A stretch of DNA of 64,000 nt, taken from Roseiarcus sp036488815. Lineage in GTDB: Bacteria; Pseudomonadota; Alphaproteobacteria; Rhizobiales; Beijerinckiaceae. The stretch's first letter is position 1. Every line of letters begins with the position of its first letter. The notes below the pieces were generated by a model that had not been told where the DNA came from, did not search any database, and saw nothing but the letters and a program-made list of their open reading frames with translations. Both the position numbers and the translations under genes were made by a program. The DNA lies in contig DASXGX010000147.1 in NCBI GenBank assembly GCA_036488815.1, positions 61,480 to 125,479 of the forward strand, given 5' to 3'. Below are positions 8,181-17,900 of this stretch, in pieces.

Positions 8181-8209
8181 GGCCCGGGGAAAGCGCCTTT
8201 CCCCGGGCC
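8181..8209 (+). terminator. Strong intercistronic hairpin in the importer operon
   Basis: A perfect 13-bp stem, GGCCCGGGGAAAG / CTTTCCCCGGGCC, with a 3-base loop lies between the binding-protein gene and the ATPase gene. There is no T-run after it. This is the position of hairpins that protect upstream mRNA or cause partial termination, giving more binding protein than membrane components. Confidence 0.65.
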
Positions 8210-8341
8210 TATCCGTTCGACCGTCGACCGCGTCGTTTGCGACAGGCGAGTTCGAGGCGATCGCGAGACAATGCGCCCCTGGCCGTCGAAGGCTCGAAAA
8301 GCGGAGCCTGAGCGGCTGTTTTGCGAAGAGTACGAGGGGCA

Positions 8342-9376
8342 ATGTCGGGCCTTGTCATAAGCGAACTGAACAAGTCGTTCGGGAATTTCCGCGCCTTGCG
8401 CGACGTCAGCTTCGAGGTCCAGCCCGGTCGCTTTGTCTGCCTTCTCGGTCCGTCGGGCTGCGGTAAGACGACTCTGCTGCGCCTGATCGCGGGGCTCGAC
8501 GCGCCGACGTCAGGGCGCGTCGTGCTGGATGGAGTCGATCTGACCGAGGTGCCGGCGCATCGCCGCGACTTCGGCATGGTCTTTCAGTCGCTGGCCCTTT
8601 TTCCCCATCTCAACGTCGGGCAGAACATCGCCTATCCGATGGCGATCCGCGGCGCCTCGAAGGCCGACCAGGCGCGCGAGGTCGAGCGGCTTCTCGATCT
8701 CGTGCGGCTGCCTGGGGTTGCCGGTCGGGCGATCGGACAACTGTCGGGCGGACAGCGCCAGCGCGTCGCGATCGCACGAGCCTTGGCGCTCACGCCCAAG
8801 CTTTTTCTGCTAGACGAGCCGATGTCGGCGCTCGACGCCAAGTTGCGTGAGGCGCTGCAGATCGAACTCAAGCTCCTTCAGGAGCGGCTGGGCGTCACGA
8901 CGGTTCTCGTCACGCACGACCAACGCGAAGCCATGACGATGGCCGACCTCGTGGTCGTCATGTCCGAGGGGAAAATCCAGCAGATCGCGCCGCCGATGGA
9001 GGTGTATCGCAACCCTTCAAACGCCTTTGTGGCCGACTTCATCGGGACCACCAACCTGCTGAAGGGCGAGGCTTTGGGGCAAGGCTCGGTCCGCGTCGGG
9101 GACGTTGTCCTTGCCGTCAATGGAACCGCGGCTCCGGGGCCGATCACGCTCTCGATTCGGCCGGAAAGCCTGCATCTGTCGACCGAGCCCGGTCCCAATC
9201 GGGTTGCAGGATCGGTGACGTTCGTTCGTCATCTGGGGGCGAGCGTGGAAGTGACCGTTGACGTCGCAGTGGGTACGCTCGTCGCGCTGGCGCCGGCGCG
9301 AGAGCAGTTCAACGTGCAGACCGGTCAGGGCCTCTACGTGTCTATCGACCCCGATAGCTGCGTCGTGCTGTCATGA
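8342..9376 (+). CDS. ABC importer ATP-binding protein, PotA type
   Basis: A 344-residue ATPase for the polyamine-type importer. Walker A GPSGCGKTT at residues 36-44, FQSLALFPH Q-loop, signature LSGGQRQRVAIARALALTP, Walker B FLLDEPMSALDA, VTHDQREAM H-loop, then a TOBE domain (LSIRPESLHL). The start is uncertain: ATG 8342 has GAGGGG at 8334-8339, close to the start codon, while a TTG at 8321 is in frame without a clear ribosome site. The stop overlaps the first permease by four bases (ATGA). It works with the binding protein at 6995-8095 and permeases at 9373-11045. Confidence 0.92.
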   Translation: MSGLVISELNKSFGNFRALRDVSFEVQPGRFVCLLGPSGCGKTTLLRLIAGLDAPTSGRVVLDGVDLTEVPAHRRDFGMVFQSLALFPHLNVGQNIAYPMAIRGASKADQAREVERLLDLVRLPGVAGRAIGQLSGGQRQRVAIARALALTPKLFLLDEPMSALDAKLREALQIELKLLQERLGVTTVLVTHDQREAMTMADLVVVMSEGKIQQIAPPMEVYRNPSNAFVADFIGTTNLLKGEALGQGSVRVGDVVLAVNGTAAPGPITLSIRPESLHLSTEPGPNRVAGSVTFVRHLGASVEVTVDVAVGTLVALAPAREQFNVQTGQGLYVSIDPDSCVVLS

Positions 9377-10251
9377 GACGAAACGCAGGTGACGCGCGAG
9401 GCGCGGCCGTCATTCCGACGCGGCACTACGCCGCCATTCTGGTTCCGGCGGCCGCGCTGATCCTGCTGTTCGCGGTGCCGTTTGCGAACATGGTGGCGAT
9501 CTCCTTCTTCCGCCCTGTTCCGGGCGGCTTTTACGAGCCGGCCTTCATCCTCGACAACTACCGGCGGTTCCTCACCTCGTTCTTCACCCATGTGCTCGGC
9601 TTTTCCTTTTTTCTGGCTGCGCTGGTCGCGGTCTGCTCGGTGTCGATCGCGTTCCCGTTCACCTACCTCCTCACGCGGTCGGCGCGCGCTGTGCAGGTGT
9701 GCTGGCTCGTCTTCTTCCTGGCGGTTCTGTCGCTGTCCGAAGTGATCATCGGCTTCGCATGGGGCACGCTGCTGTCACAGACTGCCGGCGTGACGAACCT
9801 GCTGGTCGCGGTCGGGCTGATGGACAAGGCGGTGTCGCTTACGCCGAGCTTCGGCGCACTCCTGGTCGCGCTCGTCTACCAGGCGCTGCCCTATTCGGTC
9901 CTGATCCTCTATCCCTCCCTGTCGCGCCTCGACCCGTTTCTGGCGGAGGCGGCGCGCACCCTCGGCGCTTCTCCGGTCCGGACATTCTTTGGCGTGACCG
10001 TGCCGTCCCAACGCCGATCCATCGTGGCGACCACCGTCATGGTTTTCGTGTTCTCGCTCGGGTCCTACCTCCTGCCGCAAATCCTGGGGCGGCCCCAGCA
10101 TTGGACCCTGTCCGTTTTGATCACGGATCAGTCGATCATGCAGGCCAATCTGCCGTTCGCGGCCGCCATGGCGATCTTCCTCGTCGCACTGGCGCTCATC
10201 CTCGTCGGCCTCGTGACGCTTCTCGGCAGGGAACGGGCGGCCGCGCAATGA
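9373..10251 (+). CDS. ABC importer permease, PotB type
   Basis: A 292-residue inner-membrane permease with about six transmembrane segments; the first is near residues 15-38 (AAILVPAAALILLFAVPFAN). The cytoplasmic coupling loop EAARTLGASPVRTFFGVTVP matches the EAA motif (EAA-x3-G-x9-I/V-x-LP) that docks on the ATPase. It starts at ATG 9373 inside the ATPase stop (ATGA) and ends overlapping the second permease by four bases, so the three are translationally coupled. The order and lengths are those of PotB/PotH proteins. Confidence 0.92.
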   Translation: MRRNAGDARGAAVIPTRHYAAILVPAAALILLFAVPFANMVAISFFRPVPGGFYEPAFILDNYRRFLTSFFTHVLGFSFFLAALVAVCSVSIAFPFTYLLTRSARAVQVCWLVFFLAVLSLSEVIIGFAWGTLLSQTAGVTNLLVAVGLMDKAVSLTPSFGALLVALVYQALPYSVLILYPSLSRLDPFLAEAARTLGASPVRTFFGVTVPSQRRSIVATTVMVFVFSLGSYLLPQILGRPQHWTLSVLITDQSIMQANLPFAAAMAIFLVALALILVGLVTLLGRERAAAQ

Positions 10252-11045
10252 CGAACTGGGCGAAGGCGGCCTTTTTCGCTGGCGTGGCGACCTTTATGGC
10301 GGCGCCCATCGTGGTCATCGCGGGCGTATCGTTGAACGCCAAGAAGGCGCTGAGTTTCCCGCCCAGGGGGATCGGCCTCGACTGGTATCAGGCTTTGGTC
10401 CGGGATGCCGAATGGTCGAGGGCGTTGCTGTCGAGCGTTACGATCGCAGCGCTGGCCGCTGTCGTCTCCGTCGCTCTCGCGTTCCCCATCGCCTGGTTCT
10501 TGTGGCGGCATCGGGCCCCGTGGGCGCGGCTCGTGATGCTGCTCGGCGTTGCGCCTTTCGTGCTGCCTCCCGTCACGACCGCTCTCAGCTTTCTCATATT
10601 CTGGACGTCGGCCGGCCTCTATGGCGCGCCCTGGACCGTGGTGGTCAGCCACGGAATCTACTTCGTGACCCTTCCGCTCGTCACGACGATGATCGGGTTC
10701 GCCGCTATCGACCCCGCGATTCCGGAGGCGGCGGCCATGATGGGCGCCGACGATGGGACGATCATGCGGACCGTGACGCTCCCGCTCGTCGGCCCCTACA
10801 TCGTCTCAGGGTTCGCCTTCGCCTTCGTGCTGTCGCTCAACGAGTACATCGTCGCCTATATGACGGTCGGTTTCACGGTCGAGACGCTGCCGATCAAGAT
10901 CTTTAATGCGCTGCGCTACGGCTACACGCCGATCATGGCGTCCGCTTCGATCTTCTTCGTGCTCGTCGCCGCCGTGATCTTCGGGCTTGTCGCCCGTTTC
11001 GGCGACCTGCCGAAGTTGCTCGGCGCGTGGGCCCGCGATTCATGA
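10248..11045 (+). CDS. ABC importer permease, PotC type
   Basis: A 265-residue second permease of the importer with about six hydrophobic helices, starting AKAAFFAGVATFMAAPIVVI. The EAA loop is PEAAAMMGADDGTIMRTVTL. The start ATG 10248 overlaps the previous stop (ATGA); the frame is open further upstream, but that part is out-of-phase sequence inside the first permease. This is the last gene of the importer operon. A long hairpin begins at its stop codon, and the next gene is on the opposite strand. Confidence 0.92.
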   Translation: MTNWAKAAFFAGVATFMAAPIVVIAGVSLNAKKALSFPPRGIGLDWYQALVRDAEWSRALLSSVTIAALAAVVSVALAFPIAWFLWRHRAPWARLVMLLGVAPFVLPPVTTALSFLIFWTSAGLYGAPWTVVVSHGIYFVTLPLVTTMIGFAAIDPAIPEAAAMMGADDGTIMRTVTLPLVGPYIVSGFAFAFVLSLNEYIVAYMTVGFTVETLPIKIFNALRYGYTPIMASASIFFVLVAAVIFGLVARFGDLPKLLGAWARDS

Positions 11046-11079
11046 CGGCGCCCATGCGCGACATCGCGCACGCGCCGTC
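11044..11079. terminator. Hairpin between convergent importer and MBL genes
   Basis: Outer arms GACGGCGC (11044-11051) and GCGCCGTC (11072-11079) pair perfectly, and inner arms GCGCGA / TCGCGC pair around a 2-base loop, giving a long stem with a small internal loop. It fills the 45-bp gap between two convergent genes. No T-run is present, so it is a probable structural barrier rather than a textbook intrinsic terminator. Confidence 0.5.
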
Positions 11080-11090
11080 CGAGCGCGTCG

Positions 11091-11969
11091 CTACGCCGCG
11101 ACGACCCGCTCGACGTTCCTTCGATGGACCTGTTCATAGGCGGCGTGATAGCCGACGACGTCGGCCCGCAGATCCGCGTCGATGAACGATTTGAGGTCTC
11201 GACTTGCAAGCTCCGCATCGTTCCGGCTGCGGAGAAGATTCTGCACATATCGGCGGTTGGCGTCGATCAAGCCAGGCCCGTAGCCGCCCACCCCAATCAC
11301 GTCAGGCGATCCGTGACTGGGCAGAATGCGATCGACCGGTAAGCGCGACAGACGATCGAGATCGACCAGATGCTGCTCGAGGCGATCCGGTTCGGCCACA
11401 TAGGTGATGGGATCCTCGAGTGTGTCTCCTGCAAGCAGAAGTTGGCGCTCCGGCAACAGGGCCACGGTTCCGTCGCGGCTGTGGATATCGAATTGCAGCA
11501 GATCGACCGTGACGGCCCCGACCTGCAGCCGCAGCGCATCATCGAACGAGCGGGTTGGCAGGACCAGCGGTCTAATGGGCGGATTGCCCGTCTCGAGCTT
11601 GGCCCGATTGTCCTCCAGGGTGCGCAAGGTCCGCGCGTTGGCGATGATCTCGCAATCTGCGAAGACCGCGTTGCCGGCCACATGGTCGGCGTGCCAATGG
11701 CTGAGCGCGACGCGGATGGACTGCGCGCCTGCGTCGACCAGCGTGCGCCGGATTAGGGCGGCGTGCTCAGGAGAGATATGGGTGTCCCAGACCAGCGCGT
11801 CGCCGCCGTGGACGATCGCATAGGAGCAGGCGCCGAGCGTATAGGCGCCGTCGTCGAGCCAGTTCGGCGCCTCGGACCACGCCCGCTGCACGCCGACACG
11901 CCCATCGTAGAAGGCAAACACGTCGGGCGCCGGTCGAAGCACCCGCATCGTCGCCCCAAGCTCCGCCAT
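11091..11969 (-). CDS. Metallo-beta-lactamase-fold hydrolase
   Basis: A 292-residue MBL-fold protein with the zinc motif HWHADH at residues 91-96, a downstream LLAGDTLED (bridging Asp) and LPSHGSPD (last His). There is no signal peptide, so it is cytoplasmic. The family covers thioesterases, lactonases, glyoxalase II and many others, and the sequence alone does not give the substrate. It lies 44 bases from the 5' end side of the amidase gene on the same strand, immediately downstream of it, so the two are likely co-transcribed. Association with the amine importer suggests a hydrolytic step on an imported nitrogen compound or its acyl/lactone derivative. Confidence 0.88.
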   Translation of the reverse strand: MAELGATMRVLRPAPDVFAFYDGRVGVQRAWSEAPNWLDDGAYTLGACSYAIVHGGDALVWDTHISPEHAALIRRTLVDAGAQSIRVALSHWHADHVAGNAVFADCEIIANARTLRTLEDNRAKLETGNPPIRPLVLPTRSFDDALRLQVGAVTVDLLQFDIHSRDGTVALLPERQLLLAGDTLEDPITYVAEPDRLEQHLVDLDRLSRLPVDRILPSHGSPDVIGVGGYGPGLIDANRRYVQNLLRSRNDAELASRDLKSFIDADLRADVVGYHAAYEQVHRRNVERVVAA

Positions 11970-12013
11970 GCCCTATGTCCCCGTGATTTTTTCATCGCTA
12001 CTAACGACAATCG

Positions 12014-13441
12014 TCAATCCGAGGCAAGCGAGGCCTGTCCAGGCCGCAAAATGCCGACGGCGGCTTCGAGCGCGCCAGCCATCGCGAGGACGTCCTCATC
12101 GGCGTGGCGACGTCCGACGATCTGAAGCCCGACCGGCAGCCCCTCGGAGAGACCCACAGGGACGGAAATGACCGGGCAAGCCGGGACGAGATTGAACGGA
12201 GCGCAGAGGTCGAGTCCGCCATAGCGGCCATCGGGCAGGTCATGTCCGAAATCGTCGTCTGTCTGGTCGACGAGCGGCGCGGGCGCCGCGCATGTCGGAC
12301 ACAGGAGAGCGTCGTATCGCGCGAAGATCCCGATCATGTCGCGCCACAGACGGGTTCTCAGCACTTCGATGCGCTTATAGTCAGTCGCGCTGAGCTTGCG
12401 GCCGTTTTCGATCAGCGCCAGGACGGCGGGATCCATGCGCGCTGCGAACGCTTCCACTCGGTCCCCGAAATAGGCCGACATGAAGACGTTCCACATGTCG
12501 AGCCAACGATCGCTCACTTCTCGTGTCCAGGGCAGGGCGATCTCGTCGACGATCGCGCCTGCCTGTCTGAGCCGGTCCGCCGTCCGGCGGACAAGGTCGG
12601 CGATGGCGGGGTCGATCGCGTAGTAGCCGAGATCGATCGAGAGAGCGAACCGCCGGCCCCGCAAAGCGCCGTCTCGCGCCCGGCTGGCGTCGAATGGCGT
12701 ATCGAGCGAGAGCGGATCCTCGTCGCTCGGCCCCGCCGTCGCCTCCATGAACAGGATCGCGTCCTCGACCGTGCGCGCCAGGGGGCCAAAATGCGAGATA
12801 TCGTCGAACACGCTCGGCAGGATCGTCATCGGGATGCGGCCCAGACTCGGCTTGAAGCCGACCACGCCGCAAAAGGCTGCCGGTATTCTGACGGAGCCGC
12901 CCATGTCGGTGCCTTCGGCAAGTGGCACGCAGCCGCCCGCTACTGCGACGCCCGAGCCGCCGGAGGATCCGCCCGGCGTGCGCGTTCGATCCCACGGATT
13001 TCGCGTGACGCCCCAGCGCGGGCTCGCCGTGAAGCTCGACGAGGCGAATTCGGGCGTTGTCGTCTTGCCGATCACGATGGCGCCGGCGGCGCGAAGTCGC
13101 TCCACGATGAGCGCAGATCGTTCCGATATCACGTCCGCAGACGTCCACGATCCGAGCGACGCCAGATGACCGGCCGTCGGAGTCAGGTCTTTGATCGCGA
13201 CCGGCACGCCGTGAAGCGGTCCGACCGGGCCTTCGGCCACAGCGCGGTCGGCCGCGGCGGCTGCGGCCATCGCTTCATCTTCGAGGATCAGGGCAAAACA
13301 ATTCAGATCGCGTTGCAGCGATTTCGCCCGCGCCAGCGAACGATCGATGAGATCGACGGTTCGGAGTGCGCCGACGCGGATGGAGGCCGCCATACCGCCG
13401 GCCGTCAGCATGAGAGGATCGTCCACGGGAACGAGAGTCAT
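12014..13441 (-). CDS. Amidase signature family amidase
   Basis: A 475-residue amidase-signature hydrolase. The Ser-cisSer-Lys triad is complete: Lys84 in VAIKD, Ser159 in TPGGSSGGS and Ser183 in DMGGSVRIPA, with the usual 24-residue spacing between the serines. Such enzymes hydrolyse carboxamides to acid and ammonia. Its setting suggests a small amide derived from an amino acid or polyamine, for example a guanidino-amide feeding the nearby ureohydrolase, but this is inference. It could equally be a broad aryl or alkyl amidase. The glutamine-amidotransferase role (GatA) is unlikely because no gatB or gatC is adjacent. Confidence 0.9.
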   Translation of the reverse strand: MTLVPVDDPLMLTAGGMAASIRVGALRTVDLIDRSLARAKSLQRDLNCFALILEDEAMAAAAAADRAVAEGPVGPLHGVPVAIKDLTPTAGHLASLGSWTSADVISERSALIVERLRAAGAIVIGKTTTPEFASSSFTASPRWGVTRNPWDRTRTPGGSSGGSGVAVAGGCVPLAEGTDMGGSVRIPAAFCGVVGFKPSLGRIPMTILPSVFDDISHFGPLARTVEDAILFMEATAGPSDEDPLSLDTPFDASRARDGALRGRRFALSIDLGYYAIDPAIADLVRRTADRLRQAGAIVDEIALPWTREVSDRWLDMWNVFMSAYFGDRVEAFAARMDPAVLALIENGRKLSATDYKRIEVLRTRLWRDMIGIFARYDALLCPTCAAPAPLVDQTDDDFGHDLPDGRYGGLDLCAPFNLVPACPVISVPVGLSEGLPVGLQIVGRRHADEDVLAMAGALEAAVGILRPGQASLASD

Positions 13442-13547
13442 TGGGCGGCTCGCATTTGATCGCGTGCGGGTTAGATCGAGTTGACGCTGATGACGCCGCT
13501 AAAACAACCGCAAACAACGAAAAAATTCGGCGGTCCCAGAACAATCT

Positions 13548-13572
13548 TTGCGAGCGGAGCGAAACAATCCAG
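13548..13572. repeat. Degenerate dispersed palindromic repeat fragment
   Basis: TTGCGAGCGGAGCGAAACAA followed by TCCAG resembles one arm of the repeat at 35969-36051 (TTGCGAGGAGCGCAGCGACG then AAACAATCCAC), with a short deletion. It sits in the 182-bp gap between the amidase and the RND adaptor gene. The copy is partial. Confidence 0.45.
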
Positions 13573-13623
13573 GACGCGAAGGACGAAGGTGTGCAGCGGA
13601 CTGCGGTCGCCGGCGCCGGTCCA

Positions 13624-14904
13624 TCACCGCGCAGGGGTGTTTGAGTTTGCCTGGTTCGACTCGTCGGTCGGCGTCGGCGCAGGGGCGGCTTGGGTTGGTT
13701 GGCCCGACAGCGACTGACTCTCGCCGGGCTCGTAACCTTTGACGGCCTGCACCACTTTGACCTGCTGGCCGTCAAGCAGCGCTACGGATGGATTGGCGAC
13801 GATTGTGTCGGTCGCCTTCAGCCCCGCGACGACCTGGACCTCCAGACCGAGATTGCGGCCGAGTGTGACATTCTGCAAACGTACGTGGTTTCCACCCTCG
13901 ATCACCGCGACCTGCAACCCGGAGGCGCGGAACAGGAGTGCCTGCGAGGGAATGACCAAGATATCGGGATTGCCCGGCATCATCAGCTTCACGTTGACGT
14001 AGGCTCCGGGCAGGAGGCCATCCTGCTTCGGGTTGTCGACGACGAACTCGGTCACGATGGTGCGCGTTGCTCGCTGGACAGCGCCCGCGCTGGTCAGGAA
14101 CTGCGCCGTGATAGACTTGGCGGGGTCGCCGGGCATTTGCAGTTCCGCTTTGAGGCCCGGCTTGAGTTCACCGCCGTACTCCTGCGGCACCGACACGAAA
14201 ACGCGCAGCTTGCTGACGTCGCCGACGCTGAACGGCGGCTGGGCCTCGGTCCTGAGCGTCGCATCGGCTCCGGCAGCGTTGATGAAATCGCCGACGTTCA
14301 CGCGTCGCGCCGTCACGATGCCGGTAAAGGGCGAGCGAAGCTTCTTGAACTCGATTTGCGCCTCGAACTGGTCGACGTTCTGCTGGGCGGCCTCCATCTG
14401 GGCCTTCGTCGAGTCGGCGGTAGCGTTCATGTTGTCGATGGTCTGCTGCGAGATCGCGATGCCCGGCGTAAGCTCGTCGTAACGCTTGGCCGTCAGCTCG
14501 GCGATTTTGAACTGGGCTTGCGCGGCGGCCAGTTGCGCCTTGCTGGACGCGTATTGAGCGTCGAGGCCGGGCGTGTCGATCGTGGCGAGAACCTCGCCCT
14601 TTTGGACCGGGGCGCCATAATCCTTGAGCCATGCCGAGACGTAGCCGCTGACCTGCCCGTAGATCTGCGCCTCGTTCCAGGCTTCGACCTGGCCGGGCAG
14701 TCTCAGGGTGTCCTCTGTGGGGCCCGGCTTCGGCGACGTTGACTGCACGCGCAGGATGGTGGCGTTGTCGGCGATTTGCTGCAGGTGGGCGACGGACGCT
14801 TTGCGCGACCAAATGCCGTAGCCGGCGAGCCCCAAGGCGACAGCGAGGCCGACTGTCGCAGTCGCCGCCCAAAAGCGAGGTCGCCTCGAACTGCTCGCGT
14901 TCAT
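13624..14904 (-). CDS. RND efflux periplasmic adaptor subunit (first system)
   Basis: A 426-residue membrane-fusion protein that links an RND pump to an outer-membrane channel. An N-terminal anchor or signal segment lies at residues 12-31 (WAATATVGLAVALGLAGYGI). Then come the biotinyl/lipoyl half (PGQVEAWNEAQIYGQVSGYV and KGEVLATIDTPGL), an alanine/glutamine-rich alpha-hairpin (about residues 110-170), the second lipoyl half (RSPFTGIVTARRVNVGDF) and the beta-barrel. The C-terminus is long, proline/threonine-rich and probably disordered. ATG at 14902-14904 overlaps the stop of the pump gene by four bases; the pump precedes the adaptor, the reverse of acrAB. Confidence 0.92.
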   Translation of the reverse strand: MNASSSRRPRFWAATATVGLAVALGLAGYGIWSRKASVAHLQQIADNATILRVQSTSPKPGPTEDTLRLPGQVEAWNEAQIYGQVSGYVSAWLKDYGAPVQKGEVLATIDTPGLDAQYASSKAQLAAAQAQFKIAELTAKRYDELTPGIAISQQTIDNMNATADSTKAQMEAAQQNVDQFEAQIEFKKLRSPFTGIVTARRVNVGDFINAAGADATLRTEAQPPFSVGDVSKLRVFVSVPQEYGGELKPGLKAELQMPGDPAKSITAQFLTSAGAVQRATRTIVTEFVVDNPKQDGLLPGAYVNVKLMMPGNPDILVIPSQALLFRASGLQVAVIEGGNHVRLQNVTLGRNLGLEVQVVAGLKATDTIVANPSVALLDGQQVKVVQAVKGYEPGESQSLSGQPTQAAPAPTPTDESNQANSNTPAR

Positions 14905-17900
14905 GCCGACGTCTCCGGTTGCGGCCTGGATCGGTGAAGGATGGCGAAGACGCAGGGCACGAACACAAGGGTCGTCACTGTGGCGACCATCAGGCCACCG
15001 ATCACGGCCCGCCCGAGGGGCGCGTTCTGCGTATTGCTGAGCGACATCGGTAGGAAGCCGAGAACCATGGCCAGCGCCGTCATAACGACGGGGCGGATCC
15101 TTCCGTACCCGGCTTCCAGCGCCGCCAGGACCGCGTCGCCGTGCTCGGCCAAGCGGTGGCGCGCGAAGTCGACCACGAGAATGGTGTTCGCGGTCGCCGT
15201 CCCCATGCAGAGGATCGCTCCCGTGAGGGCGGGCACCGAAAGTGTCGTCCCGGTCAAGAACAGGCTCCACGTGGCTCCGGCCAAGGCTGCCGGCAGGGCC
15301 GAGATGACGATGAAGGGGTCGAGCCAGGACTGGAAGTTGACGACGATCACGAGGTAGATGAGGGCGATCGATACGCCGAGCCCGACGAGCAATTGGATAT
15401 AGGCGGAGCTCATTGTGACCGCTTGACCCTTCAGCGTGACCGCGGCGGTGGGCGGCAGTTGCGGCGCGAGGTCGTTAATCGCTGCCTGAACCTGCCGACT
15501 TACGGCCCCGAGGTCCCGCCCCTCGACATTGGCGTAGACGTCGATGACGGGCACGATGTCGTTGTGAGACACGACGCCGGGGGTGCCGGTCTGGCTGATC
15601 GCCGAGAGTCCGCCGACGATCTGGATCGGCGCATTGCTCGGGTTCCCGTTGCCCTTGTCCACCGGGACGAGCTGGAGGTCGTTCACGCTCGTGATCTGGT
15701 CTTGCGGCAGTTGGATGTTCACGAGGTAGGAGATGCCGCTCTTCGGGTCGAGCCAGTAGGTCGTGGCGGTCTGACCGCTTCCCGACAGAGTCGAGATTAC
15801 GCTATTGGCGATGTCGGACTCGGTCAGTCCAGTTCCAAGCGCGAACGTCCGCTTCGAGGCAAGCAACAACGTGGGCTGCCCCATGATCTGCTGGATGCGC
15901 ACGTCGGCGCTGCCGGCGATCTTGCGCATGTTCGCCGCGAGCTTGGTCGCGTATTTGAAATTGCTTTGCAGGTCGCGCCCGCTGACCTGGACGTCGATCG
16001 GCGAGGGTAATCCGAAGTTGAGGATCTGGGCCGTGATGTCGCCCGGCAGGAAGCTGAACTCGGTTCCGGGAAACCGCTCGGCAAGACCGGTCCGCAGAAT
16101 TTGCCTGTAGCTCGCGACCGGCGAGGCCTGGTTGTCGAGCGAGATCGTAAGATCGCAGTCCTGCGTGCCGACGGTGCCGGTTGCGCTGTAGCTCTGGTTG
16201 ATGCCGCTGACGGGGAGGCCGCAGTTGACGAGTGTGTTGGTCACATGACCGGGCAGCAGCGCGCGGATCTGCTGGGTCACCAGGACAGCGGACTTAGACG
16301 AATCCTCGATCCGTGTGCCTGCGGGAAAACGGACGTGCAGGGCCATCGTGCCGGACTTGATGCCTGGAAAGAAGTCCTCTCCGACGAACACGAGCAACGA
16401 CAACGAGGCCACGGAGGCGGCGAGGTAGAGCGTGACGAAGACATTGCGGCGATTGGCCAAGCGCCCCAACGTGTCGCGATACCGGTTCCGGAACCGCTCG
16501 AACTTGGTTTCGAAGCCCGCCTGAAAGCGGGAGAGCACGCTCTGCCGCTGATCGCCGCGTTCGGGGCGCCACTGCGTCTCCACCTGACCGCGCAACAGCC
16601 AGTTTGCCAGGGTGGGCGTCAGGGTGCGGGATAGAATGAACGAAGCGATCATCGCGAAGATAATCGACTCCGCAAGCGGCACGAACAGATAGCCGGCGAC
16701 GCCGCCGAGTTCGAACAGCGGTAGCCACACGATGCAGATGCAAAGCGTGGAGACGAAGGTGGGCACGACGATCTGGTTCGCCGCGGCGATGATCGCTGCG
16801 GACAGGTCGGGTGGCGCTCCATCCTCCCCCGGCTCCTCGAGGTGTCGATTGATGTTCTCGATCATCACGGTGGCGTCGTCGACCAGGATGCCGACCGCCA
16901 GGGCCAAACCGCCAAGCGTCATGACGTTGATGGTCTGCCCGAGCCACGAAAGGGCGATGATGGAACTCAGGATCGACAGGGGGATCGAGAGCGCGACGAT
17001 GAGGGTCGACCGCCAACTGCCGACGAAGAGCAGAACCGCGAGGCCCGCCAGAATCGCGGCGGTGACCATCTCTTGCACGACGTCCGCGATCGACGCCTTG
17101 ACGAATTCGGACGCGTCGTTGAGCGGCGTGATGGTGACGCCCTTGGGGAGTGTTTTGAGCAGCGCCGGAAGCTTGGCCTTGACGCCGTTGACGACGTCGA
17201 GCGTGGAGGCGCCTCCGATTTTCAGAATCGTGAGAAGGACGGCCTGCTGGCCTTTGACGAGAACGACGTTCTGCTGCGGTGGCCCGCTCCTGTGGACGTA
17301 GGCGACGTCGCCAAGGTAGACGACGGCGTTGCCAACCTGCTTGATCGGCAGTCTGTTGAAAGTGTTGATCGCGATCGGCGTCGAGTTGGTGACGACGGTG
17401 TAATCGATCGGGCCGATCTTCTGGTCGCCAGCCGGCAGAACGATGTTCTGAGAAGCCAGGGCTTTGCCGACGTCCTCCGCGCTCAAGCCATGCGCCAGCA
17501 GTTTTGATTGATCGATATCGACCTCGACGTATTCCTGGATCCCTCCATAGGGACTCGGGATGGCGACGCCCGGAACCGTGATCAGCGCGGGCCGGATCAC
17601 GTTCGTGGCCAGGTCGTTGACCTCGGCCGGCGTCATGTTTTCCGCTGCGATCTGAAGATTGAGAACGGGGACGGAAGACGCGTCGAATTCCAGGATCTCT
17701 GGCGGCGTGATGCCAGCCGGCAGTTGCTTGAGCACAGTCTGCGAGGATGCCGTGACCTGCGCCTGTGCGGCGGCGACGTTTGTGCCTGGCTGGAAGTAGA
17801 TCTTGACGACGCCGCTTCCGTAATAGGATTGGCTCTCGATATGCTGGATGTTGCTGACCGTCGATGTCAGCGTGCGCTCGTGATAATAGACGACCCGCCC

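Noticed and set aside
9699..10247. N-terminal 183-codon extension of the second permease
   Set aside because: Out-of-phase sequence within the first permease gene; ATG 10248 gives a normal PotC length and an ATGA overlap.
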